From Galaxea fascicularis (Eukaryota; Cnidaria; Anthozoa; Scleractinia; Euphylliidae): 64,000 nucleotides of DNA. Where the stretch lies: contig OX419345.1 of the NCBI GenBank assembly GCA_948470475.1, positions 3,764,575-3,828,574 on the forward strand. Reading direction: 5' to 3'. Every line of letters starts with the position of its first letter. Within the stretch, counting starts at the first letter, position 1. Of the stretch, positions 38,001 to 47,668 are shown piece by piece. The position numbers and the translations under genes are program-made. Below the pieces are notes generated by a model. It worked only from the letters and a program-made list of their open reading frames with translations. It ran no database searches and had not been told where the DNA came from.

Positions 38001-41000
38001 TTTATCTGCCTTTGTGCCTTGTGGCTTGCTTTGAATAAAAAGGTCTATGAATGGGCTTTAAATGCAAAAATGCAGTGTGTTTTGTGAGGTGTTACTACCA
38101 TGAATAAATATATTAACAACAGTGTTTACAACCAAGTACATACAGTGTGTATTAACTAACAAGAGATAGCTGCTGTTTGCTTCCTTTTCGTTTTGTTTAA
38201 CAGTCTGTTGCTGGTCTTTGAAACTCATCAAAGCACAAAGGCTGTAATAGCATCAACACTAAGTTACAAATTACTGAAATATTCTCTTGGTTTTGGATAC
38301 AGGTATGTTGAAACTGCAGACCCCCACCACCCCTGTTAGGATTGTACATTGTTTTATGGTCTCTTCATTACATGCCCAACTAACTTTGAAATGAAAAATG
38401 TTTTTCAAAATGGGTAGTCTTGCAAATGGTAGAGTCCCCAGTCTTGAACCACTGACTGGCTGGTCTTACAATCATGATGACTGCTTGACTTCTAAGCCCC
38501 CCAAAACGATACCCAAGTGAAATCTCCCAAGCCTAAACTAAGGATCACAAAATGATGGCCTAATGCAGGCTTTGTCTGTTTTTATTTATGACTAACTGAG
38601 GTTTTCACAGGGACAGGTGGCCTTGAATTGCATTTACATTAAAATTTTGTTGTTTTATCCATACCTGGACATGGGTTTAACTGGTGTCTGTCGCTGCGAT
38701 GTTATTGGGATTGTTCCAATAGCAATAAGATCACTGGTATTCTGAGGCATGGTTGGTATTGAAGTGCTTCGATTGAAGTTAAATGGGATCTTTGGCCCTG
38801 GCCGAAAGTAGCTCCTTCTGTACAGTTCTGAGGATCCATCACTTGAGAGAAGTTCTTCATTGTTTATTTTACATTTTCCAAGTGTTACAACCCTGTTTTC
38901 ACTCTCACTACTGCTGTCTGTTGTGGTTGTACTGTTAGTCTGTGGGCTTCTGTGAGTTACTTGACTTTGTCTCAGCTGAACATCGTCAGAACTTTTGTTT
39001 CTGAAGAAACAAATACATCAGTAATCAAATTGGAGGTTGCCTTTCTCTCAGCATAAATTTGCCACCATCACATGCTGGTCACAATAACACAAAGGGCTCA
39101 GTGGAAAAGGGTTTAAATAATGATTTGCAACTTGCTCTACTTTGCCCTATCAAATTCTTGGTTATTTGCTTTCAAAACATACTTCCATGTTTACTTTCTG
39201 GCTGAAACGACTAGAATTTAATGAATCAGTGCATGACACTTGTCACAAACTCAAAGAACAAAAAGGATCTGGTGCAGGGCCGACTTCTTTTGTCTGGGCT
39301 TCAAAATAAAGCATCCATGCATCACGTAAATTATATGCTAATTTTTCAAATTCGTGAGTTCAGCCACTGTGTAAGCATAACGCTAGGTTTCTCTCATAAT
39401 AACTGATCTGTAAGCGAATTGCTGAAGAGGTATGACAAGTGTCTGTGATGAGTTGAAGCTTTCAGTGTTATCTAACGTTGTCAATTCCAAAGAACTGGTT
39501 TTTACCACAAAGTTTGATGCTAAGTATTTTTATTTTGGGTTAAAAGAACAACCAGGCACTTCATCAGCCATTTTGTGAAGGACATTCTGGAGTTGCAAAG
39601 CAAATAGCACATAATTAATTCAGAATTAAATCTTTACTATAATTTTGGATTAAGTAAACAATAAAATGATACATGGAGAGACTGAAACGAAATCATAGCT
39701 TGTGGACATCTTGTCAATTCAAAAGTCTGTTTAACAAAACACAACAGCCACCATATTTTTCAGAAGTCTACAATTCTATTTCCTGTTATTAAAAGCCTTC
39801 AACCCATTCTTTGTCTTTGTTCGACACGAAGGTAATGAAAGATAAACAAAATGGAGTTAATATTGGTGGTAATTTTCCCACAGGGAGCAGGGTTGGCGCA
39901 GTGGTGAGAGCACTCGCCAGGCGCGGATCCAGGGGAGGTGAAATGGATGAATTTTCACCCCCCCCCCCTTTTTCTGAATTTGTCAATCATGGTGATGCAC
40001 AGACCTCAAACACCTCAACCAGGCTTTGGTTCTATTACATTATTACAAAAATTCACCCCCCATTTCAAAATCCTGGATCTGCGCCTGCTCGCCTCCCACC
40101 AATGTGGCCCAGGTTTGATTTCAGGACTCGACGCCATATGTAGGTTGAGTTTGTTGTTGGTTCTCTTGCTCTGAGAGGTTTTTCTCTGGGTACACCAGTT
40201 TTCCCCTCGCCCCAAAATATTCCAATTCGATCCAGATGCAGGACCTATCTGAAAACCACTTCGCGGTGAGTGGAGCTTCCTGGGTAAATGTCATGATTTT
40301 TTTTAAAGTCAAGTTTTGCAAAACTAGATGCTGTGAAAAATGGGCTATGACGATACGAAGACTTGTTTAGACTCTTAGCCTTAATTATAAACGTACTGAA
40401 ACGCATTTGTCAATGAGATTTAAATACAAACCATTTATATTACATGTAGATGTAAATAAAAAACAGTTTTAAGATCTTGCACTGCAGCTGTACAATAAAA
40501 AGCAATAGCCAAGGAGACCCTCACCTATAACGGCAGAAACCAAAGCTAATTTCTGTGGTTTGATTACCTAACAACGGCTGCTCTCTCAGCAGGGGCTGCG
40601 AAAACCATCACAGCTTCGATCTGATGCATATAAAACCTTATTGTAAACTCACCCTGAATCATTTCTTTTCTTCTGTTGTACAGGGGCATATCCAGTGTCT
40701 GTAATCCTTTTATCGACGGCTAGAGGCTCTTCAAGGGGAAAAAACAAACACCCAATTATATTTGTTCTTGCCAAAAACTTAATCGTAATTAAAAATCTCG
40801 TGCGCGCGCCCGGCAAATGCAGTGGAATCTGAACTTTTCGCGCAATCTTGGGTTTATTTCTGAGAGAGAAGATCGATCCACACGTACTTAGAATACATTT
40901 TTGTCTTGCTTGGCAAAATCGCCGAGGACTGTGAGCTGCCATGAACGTGTCAAGCGAAGTAAAGGGAGTTTGAGGCGGCCGCATTCTCAAAGTCACGACA

Positions 41001-41083
41001 TTACTAGGAGTCGAATGCTTCCAAAGTGGCGAAACACAGGCTGTCCTGGGAGCAAAATTGTTTCTTTCTCTTCTCTGTGCCAT
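35086..41083 (-). CDS. Uncharacterised five-exon protein (258 aa)
   Basis: Exons in transcript order are 41083-40888, 40728-40653, 39000-38665, 35980-35949 (32 nt) and 35222-35086 (TAG). All have GT-AG borders and matching phases; the CDS is 777 nt. I do not recognise the family. The N-terminus is basic (MAQRRERNNFAPRT), with TP/SP pairs and a Cys/Arg-rich RFCQARQKCIL. The middle exon is Ser/Thr-rich and disordered-looking, with RRSYFRPGPKIPFNFNRS. The C-terminus is the most family-like part: KYPDPLVGASPSFQARITE, then MAQLEVETIRFEKTKK and a Lys-rich end. No signal peptide, membrane segment or catalytic motif is seen. A nuclear or cytoskeletal role is possible from the basic, low-complexity make-up, but that is only inference. 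It is upstream of, and in the same orientation as, MGAT1 on the minus strand. Confidence 0.8.
37616..37754. mobile_element. MITE copy A (ATTTCTGCACAGCC ends)
   Basis: Left end AGATTTCTGCACAGCC; right end GGTTGTGTGGAAATCT, complementary with few mismatches, with paired ATACATTAATAAT just inside. Two further copies lie in PSMB2 intron 2 (45531-45657, 45823-45968). This copy is in the intron between exons 3 and 4 of the uncharacterised gene. Confidence 0.65.
39888..40230 (+). mobile_element. tRNA-derived SINE, interrupted by a DNA transposon
   Basis: Starts GGGAGCAGGGTTGGCGCAGT (A box), breaks at 39917, resumes at 40093 with TCCCACCAATGTGGCC and a decayed B box (GTTTGATTTC), then GACTCGACGCCATATG and TTGGTTCTCTTGC. 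Removing the 170-bp insert and one copy of its target duplication restores the uninterrupted SINE. It lies in intron 2 of the uncharacterised gene, on the opposite strand. Confidence 0.8.
39918..40087. mobile_element. hAT-like MITE nested in SINE
   Basis: The ends are CAGGCGCGGATCC and GGATCTGCGCCTG, with CAG...CTG termini. The 5-bp sequence CTCGC precedes it (39913-39917) and follows it (40088-40092). The interior includes a C-tract and AAAATTCACCCCCC inverted motifs. CAG ends suit hAT-type elements; a 5-bp duplication is shorter than the usual 8 bp, so superfamily is tentative. Confidence 0.75.
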
Positions 41084-42404
41084 GAAAAGGCTTTGGAGTC
41101 ACCTCCAAAGCGATAGATCTAACGGAAAAGTCATGGATGAAACTATTGTTTGGACATCACGTCTCTCGATCTTGACATATGTACATTCTTCATCGTTCGC
41201 GGAACTTTATGCTAATTTCTGCGCCCGCGTCTCCTGGGATCCTTGTCTCCTAGCAACTTGTGTTCTTGTTCACTCTTCACCAGTCCTTTCTGTAAGTTTC
41301 GGACGTGAGATGTGTGCTCTACTTTGTTTTGTGGTTATCCCCTTTTTTACCGCCGTCACGAAGCTCTTTGGAATCTCTAACTTCATTCGCCTCACATTGC
41401 ACGAAGCCCTATTGTTTTAGGGATAGGGTCTGTTGTGTTTTTTGTTTGTTTACAATGTGTTTATTGTTTTCTCAACCAATCCTGTGAGACGTTTCGAGAG
41501 CTTCATGGCGGCCCCTTTTTTATTACCTTTTTTTCCTAGTTCACTGGAACGCTCGCCCAGGACATCCAGATAGCATTAGTCTCCAACTTTTGTTACCTTT
41601 CATAGATAGCTACCGCTGCTGGATATAAATGTTTTTTAATAATTCAACAAGCGAACTTCCATGCAGATGATATTCATGGAGAGAAAGCAGTTTTACATTG
41701 AAGCCAGATAAATCTTTTTACATAATAATAAAAATGAAATAAAGTAAAGAAAACCTTAATTAAAAAAAAAATCAACTCTTAATAAAATCGTATGTATACC
41801 TAAATACTTACGTACACTTTTAGCAAATATAAAATTCTTGTATTCAAATTCGTGTGGTACAAGAATAAACATTTATAATATTAAGACTTCATTTAATCAG
41901 GGAAATTTTGCTCTGTTTACATTTCTTGATTCTGAGTTATAATTTAGAGGAAGCCTACTCATCAAAGAGGATCTCATCAACAAAAAAAATGTAGCTTAAA
42001 AATTTTATGGGTTTTCGTACGGAGAAGCATGGGTGACAATACAAATTTCTCTCAATTTGCTTCCCTTTAGCCTATGGACTGGTTATCACTTTGGATAATG
42101 CTATGCCTGCCTGTATTATATAATTTGATGTCTAAAGGCCAGAATATGAGGACCTCATGCATGGCTGGTTTATTTTCTGTTTGGACATTTCAGCCAAAAC
42201 CAGTCTGTAGGGAAAATTGGATTTAATGACAAATTATCACTTGCACCTCTTTTACACAAGCCCTTTAAGCTTGAGCTCCTCAGAAGTAAGATACCAAGTG
42301 TAGATGCTTCATAGCATTCCACTGAGCAACAAGTAGTTTAGCTTCACAAGTCAATGTCTTTTGCACCAATAATGTTGTCAACAACTCGTGTTATTTTTCC
42401 CATA
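41084..42404. other. Spacer upstream of the uncharacterised gene, including its promoter
   Basis: Bases 41084-41300 should hold the promoter of the minus-strand gene starting at 41083. The remainder is AT-rich with no supported gene. A TTTATT at 42169-42174 gives a minus-strand AATAAA about 1 kb past the MGAT1 stop, a candidate poly(A) signal. Confidence 0.4.
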
Positions 42405-42571
42405 GCAAGGCTGTGCTCTAAGAAAAGTAGTTGGGCGCCCAAACCTCTAAACCCTTGAAGTCCAGGGTGCTCAGCATATAAGTTTGGGGCAAAAACTAAA
42501 ATTTCCTGGTCGGCCGATGGCAAAAGTAAGTCGCCAGGGGGCAACTGGGTGCTGCTAGAGCACAGCCCTGC
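42405..42571. mobile_element. MITE with GCAAGGCTGTGCTCTA ends in MGAT1 3' flank
   Basis: The left GCAAGGCTGTGCTCTA pairs with TAGAGCACAGCCCTGC at the right; total length is 167 bp. The interior is GC-richer, with CCCCCTGGCGAC on the minus strand. No transposase coding. It lies about 600 bp downstream of the MGAT1 stop, so it may be within the 3' UTR. Confidence 0.7.
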
Positions 42572-43172
42572 AAAGATGGAAGAGGTTGAAAACTAAAATC
42601 AGAAAAAGAAGGGAAATTTGCATAGCTCAGCATACGAAACATCTGAGAAAAGGCTACAAAATATCATAAACCAGGAAATAACCCCACTTGAAGGGGGTTA
42701 ATAACTAGCTATTATTCATCCACCCATGCCTCACAAAATCAAAATAATGGCCATGTCGTATTTTAGTCCATGTGATGATGAGGATGGAGGTGATAACTAT
42801 TAAGTAAATATTTGACTATATAAACCTTGATGTTGTATCCAAGCTAGCAAATTTAATTTCTCTGAAATAACATGACAACTTTTTACAAGCAAGCTACACA
42901 CACACATAAAATTTCTCTGCTCACCTCTTTTAAGGAGGCAGTGTATTGCAAAGACTCTGGATTTGTTTTACCTTTATGGTAATTTAACCGTTTTCCTTGA
43001 CGTTCCTAAAATTATTTTAATAAATTGCTCAAAAATATATGTTAAATTCATTCTATATTACTTGAAGGTCAGTCTCAAGCAAAGCTATTCTTATTGATGT
43101 CAAAGTCATGATAGAGTATAAAAAGTTAATTTGAGGTGCATCAAAGGCTTTGTAGAAATAATGCATCTTACA

Positions 43173-44420
43173 TCATTCATGAAATTCATAACCTCTCCAG
43201 TTCCTAGGTGGTGCCAAATAAACCCTTAAGTTTTTAAACATAAAGGTGACCACACCTCTATAAGCCATTCTAGGTACACCAGCTTTCCAATCATCCATGA
43301 TCCCCAGCTGCTTTGCCAAAGACACAAAGGTCTCCTGAGATTCGTATTGGATTCGCACCGATGGTGCTGGCATCACCTGACCAGAATGAAAGTAATCAAA
43401 AGAAACCAGTGGCGATTTGTAAACTGTGTCGATAAACTTGGGGTCATATTCTTCTTTGATGAGATAAGTCAAATTTGTTTTAGTGAAGGGATAAAACTCA
43501 TCATTTAGCTTTATGTACTTGAGATGCTCATCAAAATATTGTCCATTGCTGACACCTATCCTGCCAAATGTCACTACGCGTGGGATTTCTGGACGAAGAC
43601 AAGCACGTTCACGCCTTTGTTCAGGATGTCGCATCCAGTCATCCCAATATGCTGCTGGCCACTTATGTTTCAGCTCATACCACACGGTTCTTTTCAACAT
43701 CCATCCAAGCCCTGGGAAAAAGTCACTACGGTAGAGCAAATTGTTGCCCTTCACATATTCTGCTTTGCCGTTGTCATTCCATGCTGACACACACCAGAGG
43801 GTGGGGTCCCTTTCAAGTAATGGCTCAGTAGCTTCAAAGTACTCAAAAAAATCTGATGCAACCTCGAGGTCGTCCTCGACAATTATTACAGCATCATAAT
43901 GCATGACATCAAATACCTGAGACAAAGCCCACTTGTAATGTCTTGCAAGTTTAAAGTATCCTTTCAAATGACCAGTAGCTCCAGGCAAAGTAATCTCCGA
44001 TAAATCGGGTTGCTTTATGAAATGAATCTTGTCCCCATAACCAGATATGACTCTTGCTGTTTCCTGGTGACCGCAGTCTTGACTGACAATAATTGGAAAT
44101 TTGTGTTTCGAAAATCGATATTTCAGTAAACTATTAAGGCATCTCGAGACTTCGGGCCTGTTACAGGCTACGACAAGGACAGCTGCCACGAGCTCTTGCG
44201 CATCCCTTTGAGCGAGCTGTTCTCCGCGATGTGATCTTCTCTGGTCCCTGTGGCTTTTAATTACACCCTCATGGTCAGATTTCCAGTTTTCACGAATAAG
44301 AAGAAAAAGAACGATACCGATGAACAAGGCTGCAAGACAAATCTTGCGATTGATTCTTAGGACCCGCATTTCTCTAACAGCTAAACCAAGTCTTCCACCC
44401 CCAGTCTTCCACGAACTCAT
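43173..44420 (-). CDS. MGAT1: Alpha-1,3-mannosyl-glycoprotein 2-beta-N-acetylglucosaminyltransferase (GnT-I), intronless, 415 aa
   Basis: The enzyme adds GlcNAc from UDP-GlcNAc to the alpha-1,3 arm of Man5GlcNAc2, the step that opens hybrid and complex N-glycan synthesis in the medial Golgi. Seen here: a short basic cytosolic tail, one signal-anchor helix (about residues 27-43, LAALFIGIVLFLLI), a charged stem, and a GT13 catalytic domain from about residue 80 (VLVVACNRPEVSRCLNSLL). Family signatures include the metal/nucleotide-binding EDD at 182-184 (VIIVEDDLEVASD), GLGWMLKR, YWDDWMRHPEQR (catalytic Asp region) and FGRIGVSNGQYFD. Length matches the family's usual 440-450 aa, with a shorter stem. 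A single uninterrupted exon holds all the coding sequence, as in mammalian MGAT1. It is head to head with PSMB2. Confidence 0.96.
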   Translation of the reverse strand: MSSWKTGGGRLGLAVREMRVLRINRKICLAALFIGIVLFLLIRENWKSDHEGVIKSHRDQRRSHRGEQLAQRDAQELVAAVLVVACNRPEVSRCLNSLLKYRFSKHKFPIIVSQDCGHQETARVISGYGDKIHFIKQPDLSEITLPGATGHLKGYFKLARHYKWALSQVFDVMHYDAVIIVEDDLEVASDFFEYFEATEPLLERDPTLWCVSAWNDNGKAEYVKGNNLLYRSDFFPGLGWMLKRTVWYELKHKWPAAYWDDWMRHPEQRRERACLRPEIPRVVTFGRIGVSNGQYFDEHLKYIKLNDEFYPFTKTNLTYLIKEEYDPKFIDTVYKSPLVSFDYFHSGQVMPAPSVRIQYESQETFVSLAKQLGIMDDWKAGVPRMAYRGVVTFMFKNLRVYLAPPRNWRGYEFHE

Positions 44421-44552
44421 GCAAATCCGCCATCTTGCTGGTCGCTTGGTTTTGCTTGGACGTTACGCATGCGTTTGGTAGGAAAATCCTCTGGTATTTA
44501 TGAAGGCCTGCGATTCAGCGTGGTCGCTAAGTCTCAAGGGGCTTTGAACAAA
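44421..44552. promoter_or_regulatory. Bidirectional MGAT1/PSMB2 promoter
   Basis: The 132 bp between the two start codons must hold both 5' leaders. It contains CCGCCATCTTG at 44427-44437, the YY1-type AAGATGGCGG motif on the minus strand close to the MGAT1 start. It also has the palindromic ACGCATGCGT at 44465-44474, a close NRF-1-like match. No TATA box is near either start. Such motifs are common in housekeeping bidirectional promoters, and NRF-1/YY1 sites are known for proteasome genes. Confidence 0.7.
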
Positions 44553-47500
44553 ATGGAGTGTCTGATAGGAATTCAGGGACCCGATTTTGTGTTAGTAGCC
44601 AGCGATTCTGCGAGCGGAAGAAGTATTATCCGCATGAAAGATGGTAAGGGGCTGTTAGTTTATTTTTTTCCTAAAAAAATTGGAAATGCCCACTTTAATG
44701 GGACAAACTTTTGTGACAGGGCGAACGCCATGAGACCAGTCAAAACTTAAAGCTTACTTACCATGACTCAGTAATTTTGTTGTGCGGCTCGACGTCTTTC
44801 AAAGATTTTTATTTCAGTTATCCAGCCAGGTACCCGAGATATATGTAAACTTTTATTTTACTGTTTTGGTGTGTATGGGTGGTAATTTGTTATTCAAATC
44901 TTTTCAAGTGCATCTGCAACTCGTAAAATCCAGCATGTCCACAGTCATACGTAGTTTCGGGGTAGTTTCTGTTTGACCTTGAATCTTTTCTGTCACTTGC
45001 TTCGTCAAAGATGTCGGTTTAAATCTTCATATTGAATCATTTTCTTAGAAGCAGCTGGAAATTGAGCATAGTAACTAGGTCAGCGCCCTCAGAGCAGTTG
45101 TAAAAGTGCGGGGGCTGCTCCTTCGATGCGCCTGCCTCCTAAACTGAGGGGAGCAGAATGACGCAACGCATCAAACATAAGACTTATTCTGTCAAGCTTG
45201 GATGTTTGTACAAGGTCTGCTAGCTTTAGCCGACCACTATTGTCCTGTGTACTTTTCATTATTTAAAAATGTATTTTACACAATTTATTTTTTCCATGAC
45301 AAGTGGTGGGTGCCCTGCCCCCCCCTTCCCTCTTGGCCCCCCTTCCTGTGTGGTCCCTGTGGGTACCTTATTTTAATGTTTGTTTTCCAGACCAGGATAA
45401 AATGTTCAAACTGAGTAGTAAGTTGCTGATGCTGGTAACTGGAGAGGCAGGAGACACAGTTCAGTTTGCTGAGTACATGGAAAAAAATATACAACTTTAC
45501 AAAATGAAAAATGGTGAGATTTTTGGGAAAATTTCTACGCAGCCCCAATCATTATTTACATGCGTCATTGTCGTACTAGCCCTTTTTATTAAATGGTGAC
45601 TGTAGATAGTTACAGAATGTTTACATAACTACTGTATGGGGCTGTGTGGAAATCTTGCAATTTTTTCTACAGTGGTTGTCTGTGTCTGTGGTTGTTTTGG
45701 GGGAAGGTGTTTCTTGTGTGCCATTTGGACTCTGAAACCATTACAGAAGGTTTGAATCCTTACATGTACAAGGCCATGTAACAGTTGGTAGTGTCAAAAG
45801 TTTTGTGTAATAATGTCACAGTGTTTCTGCACACCTCCATACATTGATAAATTATTACACATGCGTCACCGTCATACTTACCTTATTCCAAAAACAACAA
45901 ACATGAATAGTGTTTGAGTGAAACATTTACTAAATTCATCACAGATGGGGTAGTGTGAGAATCGTGCCCTTTTCTTGATCTGATTTTATTTAAAGTCCAG
46001 AGTAAATAAATTTTCCTTCATATCATAGGATATGAGCTGACTCCTCATGCCGCTGCCAATTTTACGAGACGCAACTTGGCAGATGCTTTACGTAGTTCTG
46101 TAAGTAAAACTGTATGTTGTTTCCGTAACAGTGAACTTGTATATTTTTGTATACATTGTATGAAGTGCATTTACTTGATGTTACAGTGGCCATGTTGGGG
46201 GAGCAAACAAAGGAACAGTGGCCATGTTGGCGGAGTAAACCGGTCTTCTGGAAATTGAACTCAGTGTTTATACAAAGTCTTTTGTTTCAGAGGCTACTGA
46301 TTAGTTCCTGTTTATAATAATTTTTGTTCCATTGTCTTACGTTTTTCATTTGTGTTGATTAATTTCTGTCTGTTAAATATGCCTTTATGTCATGTTTTTC
46401 TTACTCCAGTAGTTTCATTGTTTTGTGTGTTGTTTTACTTTTTATTTTACAACAAAGCAAGAAAATAAATGTGAAAGGAAAAGCTTTCAAAAAGCCAATT
46501 CTACATGTACTTATACTTGACTCTTGTAAAATATTGCCATGGCAAAGTAATCCTCAATTCTTCCCTAACTTTGTCTTCCTAGTCTGCATACCAAGTCAAC
46601 ATGTTATTAGCTGGTTTTGATGATGGAAATGGTCCAGAACTCTACTTTATGGACTGGCTGGCTTCACTTCAAAAAGTAAGCATACTGCATGTTGTAGTAA
46701 CCTTCAACAGTATTTGTTTGCAGGAGCGTGATAAAGTCAGGTCTGCTTTTGCAAAATCAGTGTTTTGCAGATCTTTGATTCCAGTCAAAAGTAGTGAAGT
46801 CAAAACATGAATTAAGTCATTGGAAGTGTGACCTTTGAAGGAGAATTGGACAGGTTAAACTCAGTTCAGGTCTCTCTTATTTCCCCTTACTGACTCATTT
46901 TGAAATGACCCTCAAGTTTGAATAACTGGACGTAGGAGTAGATTGTGGGATGTGGTTCAGATGAGAAGTAGATATCTTTCAGTTTGTGATTTTATTTGCT
47001 ATATTTACCTATTTCAGGTACCATTTGCAGCACATGGCTATGGATCATTCTTTTCTTTGAGTATAATGGATCGTTACTACAAAGCAGGTGTGCTCTTGTA
47101 CTATATTTATATGGTGAAAGTAATTTAAAAAAACTACTAAGTTGTGTGTTGTACTTGCCCCAGGTATCTCCTCACATCTGTCTTCTCATCTCTCCTTAAA
47201 CATTTGTATTTGTTTTTGCGGCAGGATGGCCGAGTGGTTTAGGGCGCTGGATTTTAATGCGGTGACCCGGGTTCAAATCCCGCTCTGGCCACTTGCTGGT
47301 GTTGTTCTGGCTAAGTGCCTGGTTCAACTCCTTGGTCATCCTTGTAAATAGCCAACTGATCTGCCTCCCACCAGTTGGGATTTTTATCATGTTATGTTTA
47401 TTTGAATTATTTGTTTCTTGGGATTTAAGTGGAGTGCCTGTAAACTAGCTTGGATAGCTAAGTGCACTTCCACTATAAACACAGGGGTGTTACGAAAACT

Positions 47501-47634
47501 AAGACCCCCGAAAACTAAGACCTAAGACCTAAGACCCCATCTTAGTTTTCTTAGTACGAAAACTAAGATGGGGTCTTAGGTCTTAGGTCTTAGTTTTCGG
47601 GGGTCTTAGTTTTCGTAACACCCATAAACACAGT

Positions 47635-47668
<34 letters not shown>

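Noticed and set aside
47217..47291. tRNA-Leu/Ser gene
   Set aside because: A and B boxes are present but the acceptor and anticodon stems do not pair, and a SINE body and TTTA tail follow.
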